DNA from: Rhizobium sp. 11515TR
Lineage (GTDB): Bacteria > Pseudomonadota > Alphaproteobacteria > Rhizobiales > Rhizobiaceae
Assembly: GCF_002277895.1 (NCBI RefSeq)
Contig: NZ_CP022998.1
Coordinates: 2,895,501 to 2,959,500 of the forward strand
Direction: 5' to 3'
Length of the DNA: 64,000 nt
Shown piece after piece: positions 43,501-51,423 of the stretch (within the stretch, counting starts at the first letter, position 1; every line of letters begins with the position of its first letter). The notes beneath the pieces were generated by a model that did no database searches, was not told where the DNA came from, and was given only the letters and a program-made list of their open reading frames with translations. A program made the translations under genes and the position numbers.

Positions 43501-44302
43501 TGAGCTCGAAACGGCCCTTGATGCGAGGCTGCGCCTTCTGGTCCGCAGAATCGCGCGTCTGCTTGTCGTTGACCCCGGCTATGAAGGAGCCCATATAATC
43601 GGGCTTGCTGTTGACGAGTTTCAACTCGCCATCGAGATCGACGTTAAGCGGATGGCGATCCGGCATGAGCCGGGTGCGAACGCGCAAGACGCCATTGTCA
43701 TCGGGCTGGCTGCTGGAAACCGTGAAATTGCCATGCTCGTTATCGAGCACCGCATCACCCTCGATGCGCCACGGGCCGGCAAGCGACCGTGCCGACATCT
43801 GCGCGTTCAGGCCCGTGACATGCCGGGTTCTGCCCGTTTGCTCGTCGATGAAGAGAATATCGCCGTCTTCAACGTGAACGCTTTCGAGCACGACGGATTT
43901 TGCGGGAATTTCCGGCTGGCTGCCGCGCATCCAATCAAGCGTGCCATCCTTCAGCAGCCGCAGCCGTACCTTGGGCTTGGATACCCGCATATCGAAGATC
44001 AGCGCTTCGCCGGAAAGAAAAGGCGCAAGTTCCGCATCCATGGAGAATTCGGCCACCTGCACCAGCGGCGTGCCATCGGCCTCCTGACCGACACGGACAT
44101 CGTGCAGCGTCACCGACGGGAACGGCAGGAGCCGCGCATCCACGGTGCCATGAACGGTCACCTTCTTGCCAATGATGCGGCTCGCCTGATCCTCGAAATT
44201 CTTGCGAAAATCGGTCCAGTCTATGAAGAGTGGAGCGAGCAGCGCCACGAACAGCACCACCACGAGCAGTCCACCCAGAAAAACCAGGACCCTACCTAAC
44301 AA
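40580..44302 (-). CDS. AsmA family envelope protein, large, with charged C-terminal tail
   Basis: Protein of 1240 residues in the AsmA/bridge-like lipid-transfer family, thought to help move phospholipid between membranes or shape the outer membrane. One N-terminal transmembrane helix (VLVFLGGLLVVVLFVALLAPLFI) precedes the AsmA domain (WTDFRKNFEDQASRIIGKKVTVHGTVDARLLPFPSVTLHDVRVG), a long beta-rich region with repeated elements, and the AsmA_2 C-terminal domain around residues 980-1090. The last 140 residues are unusual: a long coiled-coil rich in Arg, Glu, Gln and Ala, then a Pro-rich end. The start appears to be TTG at 44302 with GGAG 10 nt upstream. Confidence 0.9.
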   Translation of the reverse strand: MLGRVLVFLGGLLVVVLFVALLAPLFIDWTDFRKNFEDQASRIIGKKVTVHGTVDARLLPFPSVTLHDVRVGQEADGTPLVQVAEFSMDAELAPFLSGEALIFDMRVSKPKVRLRLLKDGTLDWMRGSQPEIPAKSVVLESVHVEDGDILFIDEQTGRTRHVTGLNAQMSARSLAGPWRIEGDAVLDNEHGNFTVSSSQPDDNGVLRVRTRLMPDRHPLNVDLDGELKLVNSKPDYMGSFIAGVNDKQTRDSADQKAQPRIKGRFELTNDRIRVPEYRLEVGADDDPYVVTGEATLDTGSKPEFLLTADGQQIDVNRLGNNKGTNGKTNRNPAISARQRLNNLIAIAAEIPVPQVPGKATFRLPAIVAGDTTIRDVQLDLEPAGTGWKIDHAIGTMPGRTQVEARGNLMLMGEPNFIGNLIVASNQPSGLASWLVGSVDPAIRQLRQAGFSADVSLKHDEQRFENLEIAIGSATLKGRIDRQSGTDKTPSKLAVDLTGDALDLDALRALTGLFTGQDTGESLFDHRITAHLQAGKFMAFGVPADNVDTSFSVADGALTIDKLSVHNVAGAEITATGRADGSPSDYKGSGEITFKAADPGPFFEMLRQHLPHHPVMDRLVRNAAWYGNTALRGAVTLGGDQDNALTVTLAGVSNGSRVNFDYRMSDLSAFTGKGTTTLEGTLENSVTSILFGQAGLDPLPVEADANGRLTLKVSASGTDPADAALTFATDKTSFTANGKVDVRPATFLNGNIALSLESADIDPYFVMNGIGIPQMGAGLPVKFQANAALNPDKIVFSDMKGLFADNNMSGTLTVDRKAPNLKASGELSLDKADLDWLAEAIYGPMSDPKTGILNQDKLGLPAFTGMDIGVKLSAKQVWPGIFGPISNFTANATYKGEELRLNDLTGGWNGGTLTGSAMFANSDGTGLLQTKLSLANGDLAAVAWQRDGAPLATGRFGLAMNAEASGKSIADLAANASGSGEMKLSETHVRGLNLSVMPPLLAATDQIQGDITAAKVLPIVQTLLNNGEAVLPATSIPFNISAGVVRATNIAASNDLARLSGNAEISLPDERMRGSLGIDFNAGAEAQSGAEPALRLDFAGPLDSPGRTMDVTDVTSFLSVRAFERERRRVERLQANVLEKQRLRREVALYKYVAGVREAQRQRDAAVEQQRRAEEERLRDLARQAAAQKQEEEEARAKQAAEEAAKAKAAADARAKAETQHPPAPQTTAPLNFNELPGVAQ

Positions 44303-44547
44303 CGCGTATCGTCTCCAATCTTCATTCCCAACATATGCAGGCGTCGCTTGTCAGAGCGCATACGCGGCATAACTTAGACCATGCACGGTTCTACCCGATC
44401 TCCACCTGTCACCGCAGCTCTTTTCAGGAGATACGCCCCATCTAGCGCATATCGGTGGCTTTTCATGGCAAAAACCGGAAAAGTGCGGATGCAGCCTAGC
44501 GTCATTCGCGCTTGTAGCAAGCCAAGATCATGAAAATATTCCATCTT

Positions 44548-45960
44548 TCAGTGCCTGCGGAATATCTTCCCTGGATTGAAAATGGCATCCGGATCGAGCG
44601 ACTCCTTGATTTGACGCATCAGATCGACCGCGTCGCCGAGTTCCTGCTCCAGAAACGCCATCTTCCCCTGCCCTATGCCGTGTTCGCCCGTGCATGTGCC
44701 ATCCATGGCGAGCGCACGCGCATTGAGGCGCGCGACGAATTCCTCGACGACAGCGATCCCTTCAGGGGTCTTGTCGTCGAACAGGACGAGCACATGGAAA
44801 TTGCCATCACCGGCATGGCCGACAATGGGTGCCAGCAGGCCATGCGCCTCGATATCGGCCTGGGTTTCCGCGACGCATTCGGCAAGCCGCGAGATCGGCA
44901 CGCAGACATCGGTCGATAGCGCAGCCAGCTCCGGCGCCAGCGCCCGGCAGGCCCAATAGGCGTCATGACGGGCTTTCCAGAGCTTGTTGCGCTCTTCCGC
45001 ATTGCTGGTCCAAAGGAATTCGCCGCCGCCGCATTCAGCCGCGATCTCGGCAAATTGCGCCGACTGCAGCGCTACCGTCTCGTCGGTGCCGTGGAATTCA
45101 AGGAAAAGCGTCGGCTTCTCGTCATAGGTCAGGCCGGAATAGCGATTGCAGGCCCGCATCTGCATGGCATCGAGCAACTCGATGCGCGCGACGGGAACGC
45201 CCATCTGGATGGTCATGATGACCGCATCGCACGCCGCCTTGATATCCGGAAAAGCACAGGCGCCGCCGGCGATCTTCTGGGGAATGCCCTGAAGGCGCAG
45301 GGTGATCGAGGTCAGCACGCCGAGCGTGCCTTCGGCGCCGACGAAAAGCCGTGTCAGATCGTAACCGGCCGACGATTTCTTGGCGCGGCGTGCGGTGCGG
45401 ATTTCCTCGCCATTGACGGTCACCACGGTCACGGACAGCACATTGTCCTTCATCGTGCCGTAGCGCACGGCATTGGTGCCCGATGCGCGCGTCGATGCCA
45501 TGCCGCCGATCGAAGCATTGGCACCGGGATCGATGGGAAAGAACAGGCCGGTATCGCGCAGATAGGTATTAAGCTGCTCGCGGGTGACGCCGGGCTCGAC
45601 CGTGCAATCCAGATCCTCGGCATTGACTTCGAGAATGCGGTTCATGCGGCTGAAATCGATGGAAATGCCGCCCTGGGGCGCATTCACCTGCCCCTCCAGC
45701 GAAGACCCAGTGCCAAAGGGAATGACCGGAACCTTGTGTTCGGCACATGCCTTCACGACAGTCCGCACGTCCTCGCTCGTTTCGGCAAAGACCACGCCGT
45801 CCGGCAGCTGCGATGGGATATAGGTGGTGGTATGGGCGTGCTGCGCACGAAAACTTTCGCCGGTCTGGAAACGCTCGCCAAAGGCCTGCTTCAGAATGCC
45901 GAGAACGGCGGATATGCCGGCCTCGTTGCGTGTTCCCGCCTTTGCATCAGCCAAAACCAT
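44548..45960 (-). CDS. FAD-linked oxidase, D-lactate/glycolate dehydrogenase type
   Basis: Flavoprotein of 470 residues. The PCMH-type FAD domain (VPVIPFGTGSSLEGQVNAPQGGISIDFSRMN; PGANASIGGMASTRASGTNAVRYGTMKDNVLS) is followed by the FAD-oxidase C domain with HAGDGNFHVLVLFD and DGTCTGEHGIGQGK, which hold metal- and substrate-binding His residues. It matches cytochrome-linked D-lactate dehydrogenases and GlcD. No glcE or glcF gene is adjacent, which favours a single-subunit D-2-hydroxyacid dehydrogenase. GGGAGA lies 8 nt before the ATG. A 12-bp symmetric site (arms GGGT and ACCC, 45989-46000) is just upstream. Confidence 0.9.
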   Translation of the reverse strand: MVLADAKAGTRNEAGISAVLGILKQAFGERFQTGESFRAQHAHTTTYIPSQLPDGVVFAETSEDVRTVVKACAEHKVPVIPFGTGSSLEGQVNAPQGGISIDFSRMNRILEVNAEDLDCTVEPGVTREQLNTYLRDTGLFFPIDPGANASIGGMASTRASGTNAVRYGTMKDNVLSVTVVTVNGEEIRTARRAKKSSAGYDLTRLFVGAEGTLGVLTSITLRLQGIPQKIAGGACAFPDIKAACDAVIMTIQMGVPVARIELLDAMQMRACNRYSGLTYDEKPTLFLEFHGTDETVALQSAQFAEIAAECGGGEFLWTSNAEERNKLWKARHDAYWACRALAPELAALSTDVCVPISRLAECVAETQADIEAHGLLAPIVGHAGDGNFHVLVLFDDKTPEGIAVVEEFVARLNARALAMDGTCTGEHGIGQGKMAFLEQELGDAVDLMRQIKESLDPDAIFNPGKIFRRH

Positions 45961-46290
45961 AGTCCGAATCTCCCATCGCGGTCGTCCAGGGTGTTAACCC
46001 ATCTCGGTTCTATGGGGCATTTGGGGCGGCGCTGTCCAGTGATGAAAGTGAGCCGCTATCGCGCATAAGTTCAAGTTTTGTGCGATTGATCAAAGGTACG
46101 ACAATCGGTTGATAGGAAAAAGCATCGCGGCAGAATTTTGCCTATATTTTAATCAGCCCACCGCCTCGACGATCACCGAGCATCCACTTTCATCCAGATC
46201 ATAACACCGCGGCGCAGTTTTCCGTCGACTGGCATATGTCTTGCCTATCGCCTTTCAGCTTTCACATAACCACGATTGGAAGGACATTCG
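45961..46290. other. 330-bp intergenic region between divergent genes
   Basis: No open frame is convincing. It contains arms GGGT/ACCC at 45989-46000, a TTGATCAA palindrome at 46086-46093, and an AT-rich stretch near 46140-46155, so it presumably holds promoters for the FAD oxidase and the ABC transporter operon. I cannot assign a regulator. Confidence 0.5.
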
Positions 46291-47085
46291 ATGAAGCGCA
46301 GACAAATGCTCATGGCACTCGGAATTGCGATGCTGGCGATGGGGTCAATTTCCGCCCCCGACGCAGCTCGGGCGGATGCTCTGAGCGATATAGCCTCCCG
46401 CGGCACACTCCGCGTCGCCGTTCCACAGGACTTCCCGCCCTTTGGCAGCGTCGGCACGGACATGGCGCCCATGGGCTATGACATCGATATGGCCAATCTG
46501 ATCGGCGAAAAACTCGGCGTAAAAACGGAGCTCGTTCCCGTCACCAGCGCCAACCGCATTCCCTATTTGCAGACGAATAAGGTCGATCTGGTGATCTCAA
46601 GCCTCGGCAAGAATCCGGATCGTGAAAAGGTCATCGATTTCTCCGACGCCTATGCGCCTTTCTTCAACGGCGTCTTCGGCCCTGGCGATGTCCCGGCAAC
46701 AAAGGCGGAAGACCTTTCCGGCAAGACGATCGGCGTCACCCGCGGCGCGATCGAGGATCTGGCGCTGACCAAGGTCGCGCCGCAGGACGCGACGATCAAG
46801 CGCTACGAAGACAATAACGGCACCATCTCCGCCTTCCTGTCCGGTCAGGTCCAGCTGGTTGCAACCGGCAATGTCGTCGCGGCGGCCATTCTCGCCAAGA
46901 ACCCACCGAAGAAGCCCGAGATGAAATTCCTCATCACCAACTCCCCCTGCTTCATCGGCCTGAACAAGAACGAGCCGGCGCTGCAGAAGAAGGTCAACGA
47001 CATCGTTGCTGCCGCCAAGGCGGACGGGACGCTGAACAAGATATCGCAGAAATGGCTGGGCGCCGACCTGCCGGCCGGCTTCTGA
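46291..47085 (+). CDS. Polar amino-acid ABC transporter, periplasmic binding protein
   Basis: Solute-binding protein of family 3, 264 residues, exported by a signal peptide (MKRRQMLMALGIAMLAMGSISAPDAARA). The mature part begins DALSDIASRGTLRVAVPQDFPPFG and has the family patterns GYDIDMANLIGEKLG, DLVISSLGKNPDREKVIDFSDAY and GKTIGVTRGAIEDLAL. It should bind an amino acid or a close analogue; which one is not evident. GGAAGG precedes the ATG. It heads an operon with two permeases and an ATPase. Confidence 0.93.
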   Translation: MKRRQMLMALGIAMLAMGSISAPDAARADALSDIASRGTLRVAVPQDFPPFGSVGTDMAPMGYDIDMANLIGEKLGVKTELVPVTSANRIPYLQTNKVDLVISSLGKNPDREKVIDFSDAYAPFFNGVFGPGDVPATKAEDLSGKTIGVTRGAIEDLALTKVAPQDATIKRYEDNNGTISAFLSGQVQLVATGNVVAAAILAKNPPKKPEMKFLITNSPCFIGLNKNEPALQKKVNDIVAAAKADGTLNKISQKWLGADLPAGF

Positions 47086-47148
47086 TCAACGCAGGGCCGG
47101 TCGTGCCGTCATTCGGCGGCGTGATCGGTCCCAGCGAGGCTTTCTCCC

Positions 47149-47820
47149 ATGCGCTATCACTTCGATTTCGGCTGGCTTGCCGAATACTATCCTACGCTGA
47201 TCAAGGGCGTTCTCGTCACGGTGGAGCTGACCCTTATCGGCGCTGTGCTTGGCATTCTCCTCGGAATTGCCTGCGCCTGGGCGCGCGCGCTCGGCCCACG
47301 CTGGCTGAAACCCTTCGTCGCGGCTTACGTCGAGCTGATCCGCAACACGCCGTTTCTGATCCAGCTTTTCTTTATTTTCTTCGGCCTGCCCGGTATCGGC
47401 GTGCAGATGAACGAGATGACCGCCGCCAATCTCGCCATGGTCATCAATCTTGGCGCCTACAGCTGCGAGATCATCCGCGCCGGCATACAGGCAACGCCGC
47501 GCGGGCAGTTCGAAGCGGGCGCCAGCCTTGCCATGACCCGGTTCGAAACCTTCCGGCATGTCGTCCTCGTTCCGTCCCTGCAGCGCATCTGGCCGGCACT
47601 GTCGTCGCAAGTCGTCATCGTCATGCTCGGCTCCTCTGTCGTCTCGCAGATCGCCGCCGAGGATCTGACCTTCGCGGCAAACTTCATCCAGTCGCGCTCG
47701 TTCCGCGCCTTCGAAGCCTATTTCGTCTCTACGGCGATCTACCTCGCGCTGGCGATCCTGCTTCGACAGGTACTCGCGGTCGTGGGCAAGATGATCTTTC
47801 CACGCAGAGTCCGCCAATGA
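47149..47820 (+). CDS. Amino-acid ABC transporter permease 1
   Basis: Inner-membrane permease of the HisM/GlnP type, 223 residues, with about five transmembrane helices. The N-terminal LIKGVLVTVELTLIGAVLGILLGIA and YVELIRNTPFLIQLFFIFFGLPGIG are family features, and the ATPase-docking loop is GQFEAGASLAMTRFETFRHVVLVPSLQR. The stop codon overlaps the start of the second permease as ATGA, so translation is coupled. Confidence 0.93.
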   Translation: MRYHFDFGWLAEYYPTLIKGVLVTVELTLIGAVLGILLGIACAWARALGPRWLKPFVAAYVELIRNTPFLIQLFFIFFGLPGIGVQMNEMTAANLAMVINLGAYSCEIIRAGIQATPRGQFEAGASLAMTRFETFRHVVLVPSLQRIWPALSSQVVIVMLGSSVVSQIAAEDLTFAANFIQSRSFRAFEAYFVSTAIYLALAILLRQVLAVVGKMIFPRRVRQ

Positions 47821-48475
47821 TCCAGTTCACCACATGGGATATTCTGCGCGGCCTGCTTCTGGCCGCACGCTGGACGATATTGCTGTCGCTCGTCTCCTTT
47901 GCGGGGGCGCCATCGTTGGCGCGATCCTCCTGTTCCTGCGGATCGGCAAGGCCAAGGCCGGCCGCATCGCGGTGAGATATTTCGTCGAGCTGTTCCAGGG
48001 CACGCCGCTGCTGATGCAGCTCTTCCTGGCTTTCTTTGGTCTCGGGCTTTTCGGGATCGACGTGCCGGCCTGGTTGGCTGCCGGCGTCGCACTCACCCTC
48101 TGGTCGGCTGCCTTCCTGACCGAGATCTGGCGTGGTTGCGTCGAGGCTGTCGCCAAGGGGCAGTGGGAGGCTTCGGCAAGTCTCGGTATGGGCTATCTGC
48201 AGCAGATGCGCTACGTCATCCTGCCCCAGGCGCTGCGCATCGCCGTGCCGCCGACGGTCGGCTTCTCCGTACAGGTCGTCAAGGGCACGGCCCTGACTTC
48301 CATCATCGGCTTCGTCGAGCTGTCCAAAGCCGGCACCGTCATCACCAACGCGACCTTCCAGCCATTCACCGTCTACGGCTTTGTCGCACTCATCTATTTC
48401 GCCCTGTGCTGGCCGCTGTCGAAAAGCAGTCAGATCCTGGAGAGGAAGCTCAATGTCGCTCATCGAAATCACTGA
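47817..48475 (+). pseudogene. Amino-acid ABC transporter permease 2, frameshifted
   Basis: Second permease of the pair. The frame starting at the ATG at 47817 encodes MIQFTTWDILRGLLLAARWTILLSLVSFAG, the expected N-terminus, then loses homology at a run of five G (47903-47907). The family sequence resumes in another frame as GGAIVGAILLFLRIGKAKAGR and continues intact to the stop at 48475, including the docking loop GQWEASASLGMGYLQQMRYVILPQ. One additional base in the G tract restores a 219-residue permease. It is a broken gene, a reversible G-tract change or a sequencing error. Internal starts in the second frame would lack the first helix. Confidence 0.85.
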
Positions 48476-49178
48476 AGTCCGCAAGAGCTTCGGCGCCAAC
48501 GAGGTCCTCAAAGGCATCAACCTCGATGTCGAGCCCGGTGAGGTCATCGCCATCATCGGCAAGAGCGGTTCGGGAAAATCGACTCTTCTGCGCTGCATCA
48601 ACGGGCTGGAGACAATCAATGACGGCTCGATCTCCGTCGCAGGCGCGCAGCTTTTGCCTGACGACCTGCATCTGAAGGCGCTCCGGCTGAAGGTCGGCAT
48701 GATCTTCCAGCAGTTCAATCTCTTCCCGCATCTGAGCGCGGGACGCAACGTCATGCTCTCGCAGATGGTCGTCAAGAAGACCGCCAAGGCCGAAGCCGAG
48801 GCGATGGCGCGGCGCATGCTCGACCGTGTCGGCCTCGAGCACAAGTTCGACGCTTATCCGGATGAACTTTCCGGCGGCCAGCAGCAACGCGTCGCCATCG
48901 CAAGAGCGCTCGCCATGCAGCCGATCGCGCTTCTCTGCGATGAAATCACCTCCGCGCTGGACCCGGAGCTGGTCGCGGAAGTTCTCGCCGTCGTGCGCGA
49001 GCTGGCAAGCGAAGGCATGACGCTGCTGATGGTGACCCATGAGATGAAATTCGCCCGCGACGTCTGCTCGCGCGTCGTCTTCATGCATCAGGGCCGCGCG
49101 CACGAAATCGGTCCGCCCGGCGAGGTCTTTGCCAATCCGCAAACGCCGGAGCTCAAGCAGTTCCTCGGCATCCATTGA
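48453..49178 (+). CDS. Amino-acid ABC transporter ATP-binding protein
   Basis: ATPase subunit of 241 residues, GlnQ/HisP type. Walker A is IIGKSGSGKSTLLRCINGLE, the Q-loop is GMIFQQFNLFPHLS, the signature is LSGGQQQRVAIARALAMQP, Walker B is ALLCDEITSALDPEL, and the H-loop is MLLVTHEM-like (LLMVTHEMKFARDV). The Asp-to-Cys/Asp pattern LLCDEITSALD is slightly unusual but common in this family. It starts inside the end of the second permease with GGAGAGG upstream, so its expression may suffer if the permease frameshift is real, through loss of coupling. Confidence 0.95.
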   Translation: MSLIEITEVRKSFGANEVLKGINLDVEPGEVIAIIGKSGSGKSTLLRCINGLETINDGSISVAGAQLLPDDLHLKALRLKVGMIFQQFNLFPHLSAGRNVMLSQMVVKKTAKAEAEAMARRMLDRVGLEHKFDAYPDELSGGQQQRVAIARALAMQPIALLCDEITSALDPELVAEVLAVVRELASEGMTLLMVTHEMKFARDVCSRVVFMHQGRAHEIGPPGEVFANPQTPELKQFLGIH

Positions 49179-49194
49179 GAAAAGGCAGGTCCAG

Positions 49195-50094
49195 CTAACC
49201 GGCTCTCTGAACCATAGTGTTCCAGGCACCCGGAGCAATGCCGAATGCCTTCTTGAAATGCCGGGTCAGATGGCTCTGATCGGCAAAGCCAGTTGCGGCC
49301 GCCACCTCAGCAATCGGCTCTCCCGCGCCGATCATCGCCTTTGCCTGCTGCAGCCGGCGCATCAGCAGGAACCGGTGCGGGCTTGTTGCGAAGGCGGCGC
49401 GGAAATGCCGCGCAAGCGCAAAGCGATCGAGACCGGTGATGCGCTCCAGTTCCTGCGAGCGCACACCCCGCGTGACATGCGCCTCGAGATAGTCCCGCGC
49501 GGTCTTCACTTGCCCCCAGGCAATGCTGCCCAAGGGCCGTTGCGGCAAACGGGCATGCCGGACAAGTCCATCGGTGAGCCGCGAGACGAAATCGTCGACG
49601 AAGAGCTCATCCAGCTCGCGATCGAGTTCGCCGAACGCCGCCAGCAACAAGCCGGCGAGACGATTGTCTTCCACCACGGGGTCATCGACGAAAGGGAGGC
49701 CGACACGCGCCGCCTCAAGGCATTGAAACAGCACCGATGGTTCCAGATACAGCATCCGGTACACGAGGCCGTCCTCAGTCGCGGCTCCGCCGTCATGCAG
49801 TTCGTCCGGATGAAGAATGATCACCCGCCCTGGCAGGCTGTAGCGCTGTTCGCCGCGATAACGGAACGTCTGCACGCCGCGCATGGTGACGCCAAGCGCA
49901 TAGGTATCGTGCCGGTGCAGCTCGAAGGCATCGCCGCGAAACTGCGCCTGGATGCGTTCGATGCCCGGATAGGCAGGCGCAGACAGGATGCGATTGCTCT
50001 CCGGCGTCACGCACAAACGTTCAAGACCCTCGAATATCTGTCCGGCTACATCCTCGTGCAATGTCCCATTTCCAGACTGCATGAAAGTGACCAT
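49195..50094 (-). CDS. AraC family regulator, cupin type
   Basis: Regulator of up to 299 residues. The N-terminal AraC_binding cupin (FRGDAFELHRHDTYALGVTMRGVQTFRYRGEQRYSLPGRVIILHPDELHDG) senses a ligand, and the C-terminal HTH_18 domain has both helix-turn-helix motifs (SQELERITGLDRFALARHFRAAFATSPHRFLLMRRLQQA and AEVAAATGFADQSHLTRHFKKAFGIAPGAW). The first ATG at 50094 is only 2 bp from the divergent DUF2000 start; an ATG at 50082 would leave a little more room. It probably controls that DUF2000 gene, a common pairing. Confidence 0.9.
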   Translation of the reverse strand: MVTFMQSGNGTLHEDVAGQIFEGLERLCVTPESNRILSAPAYPGIERIQAQFRGDAFELHRHDTYALGVTMRGVQTFRYRGEQRYSLPGRVIILHPDELHDGGAATEDGLVYRMLYLEPSVLFQCLEAARVGLPFVDDPVVEDNRLAGLLLAAFGELDRELDELFVDDFVSRLTDGLVRHARLPQRPLGSIAWGQVKTARDYLEAHVTRGVRSQELERITGLDRFALARHFRAAFATSPHRFLLMRRLQQAKAMIGAGEPIAEVAAATGFADQSHLTRHFKKAFGIAPGAWNTMVQRAG

Positions 50095-50096
50095 CG

Positions 50097-50504
50097 ATGT
50101 TCGATACCAAAATCGCGATCGTTTTGCGAAGCGACCTTCAATCCTGGCAAAAGCTGAATGTAACGGCCTTCCTGTCGACAGGCATAGCCGGGCAAAATCC
50201 CGATATCATCGGAGAAGCCTATCGCGATCGCACCGGCAACGTCTACAACGCTTTATCGATCCAGCCCATCATCGTGCTCTCGGCTGACAAGGAGAGCATT
50301 GCCGCCATCCACCGCCGCTCGCTGGAGCGAGGCGTCACGTCTTCCATCTTCATAGAGGAAATGTTTTCAACCGGCCATGACGCGGCCAACCGCGCCGTCT
50401 TTTCCGAATTCGCGCCGGAAGATGCCAAGGTCGTCGGCATCGCCTTGCGCGCCGACAAGAAAATCGTCGACAAGATCACCAAGGGCGCGAGCATGCATGC
50501 GTGA
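50097..50504 (+). CDS. DUF2000 family protein
   Basis: Cytosolic protein of 135 residues matching DUF2000, a family of PTH2-like fold with unknown activity: it begins FDTKIAIVLRSDLQSWQKLNVTAFLSTGIAG and contains LSIQPIIVLSADKESIAAIHRRSLERG. The peptidyl-tRNA hydrolase 2 fold is known for the family, but its catalytic role is not demonstrated. It is divergent from an AraC regulator with almost no intergenic space and ends at a bidirectional terminator. Confidence 0.85.
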   Translation: MFDTKIAIVLRSDLQSWQKLNVTAFLSTGIAGQNPDIIGEAYRDRTGNVYNALSIQPIIVLSADKESIAAIHRRSLERGVTSSIFIEEMFSTGHDAANRAVFSEFAPEDAKVVGIALRADKKIVDKITKGASMHA

Positions 50505-50514
50505 TCGGACGCGC

Positions 50515-50551
50515 AAAGAAAATGGCCGGATCGCGAGACCCGGCCGCTTTT
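50515..50551. terminator. Bidirectional terminator between DUF2000 and the OmpA lipoprotein gene
   Basis: Arms GGCCGG (50524-50529) and CCGGCC (50540-50545) with a 10-nt loop, AAAGAAAAT on the left and GCTTTTG on the right. The T-run is longer for minus-strand transcription. Confidence 0.75.
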
Positions 50552-50563
50552 GTCCAGAAAGGC

Positions 50564-51232
50564 TTAACCGTTCTGCGTGATCGGTGCGATCTGGATCTCG
50601 ACCCGACGGTTCTGCGCGCGGCCGGCCTCGGTGGCATTGGTTGCGACCGGCTGCGACGGACCGAAGCCGATGGCCGACATGCGGCGCTGATCGATGCCCT
50701 GGCTGCCGAGGTAGGAGGCAACCGATCCGGCGCGGCGCTCGGACAGATCCTGGTTATGCTGCAGGCTGCCGGTCGAATCCGTATGGCCATTGACGTCGAT
50801 CAGCGTGCGGTTGAACTTGCGCAAAACGATCGCGACGGAATTGAGCGTCGGGAAGAATTCCGGCTTGATAGCATCCTGGTCGATGTCGAAGGTGATTGCC
50901 GACGGCATGTTGAGGATGATGCGGTCGCCGACGCGGGTCACCGAAACGCCGGTGCCCTGCAGCTGCGCACGCAGTTCGGATTCCTGCTGGTCCATGTAAT
51001 TGCCGATGCCCGCACCCGCAAGCGCACCGACGCCTGCGCCGATCAACGCGGCATTGCGGCGCGAGGCCGGCGAATGACCGATCAGAAGACCGGCAACGGC
51101 ACCGACACCGGCACCGATCGCCGCACCGCCTGCGGTATTCGATACCTTCTGCTCACCCGTATAGGGGTCGGTGGTGGTGCATGCGTTCAAAAAGGCTGCC
51201 GCTAGGGCAAGAATGGCAATTTTCTTGATCAT
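50564..51232 (-). CDS. OmpA family lipoprotein, YiaD-like
   Basis: Outer-membrane lipoprotein of 222 residues. A lipoprotein signal (MIKKIAILALAAAFLNAC) has its lipobox Cys at residue 18. Then comes a glycine-zipper region (NTAGGAAIGAGVGAVAGLLIGHSPASRRNAALIGAGVGALAGAGIGNYMD) and a C-terminal OmpA domain that binds peptidoglycan (NGHTDSTGSLQHNQDLSERRAGSVASYLGSQGI; NRRVEI). The ATG at 51232 is supported by the signal sequence; a frame to 51388 is spurious. Role: tethering outer membrane to cell wall. Confidence 0.94.
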   Translation of the reverse strand: MIKKIAILALAAAFLNACTTTDPYTGEQKVSNTAGGAAIGAGVGAVAGLLIGHSPASRRNAALIGAGVGALAGAGIGNYMDQQESELRAQLQGTGVSVTRVGDRIILNMPSAITFDIDQDAIKPEFFPTLNSVAIVLRKFNRTLIDVNGHTDSTGSLQHNQDLSERRAGSVASYLGSQGIDQRRMSAIGFGPSQPVATNATEAGRAQNRRVEIQIAPITQNG

Positions 51233-51423
51233 AGAATCGTCGCTCTCCGGTTCGATGGCCGCAGCAGATATGAAGCATTGCGGCAATATCATGAAGAGAA
51301 ATCTTATCCAGCCCCTTGTCCCCTGTGCATAGAGCGTCAGCAAGGCTTTTGCCGAAGCCGGCGCATGGGGACGTGCGGCGCCATCCACCCACCAGCCCCG
51401 TCAATTTCAGCCGTTCGCTGCAA

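Noticed and set aside
42920..44299. A 459-codon open frame antisense to the AsmA gene
   Set aside because: Composition rich in Arg, Ala and Ile with no domain; it is a shadow of the AsmA frame.
47899..47912. Programmed ribosomal frameshifting in the permease
   Set aside because: There is no typical slippery heptamer with downstream pseudoknot that I can identify, and permeases of this family are not known to use it; mutation or sequencing error is simpler.
47052..47975. A 307-codon frame across both permease genes
   Set aside because: Its first part is out of frame with the real permease 1; only its last 50 residues are genuine, being the N-terminus of the frameshifted permease 2.
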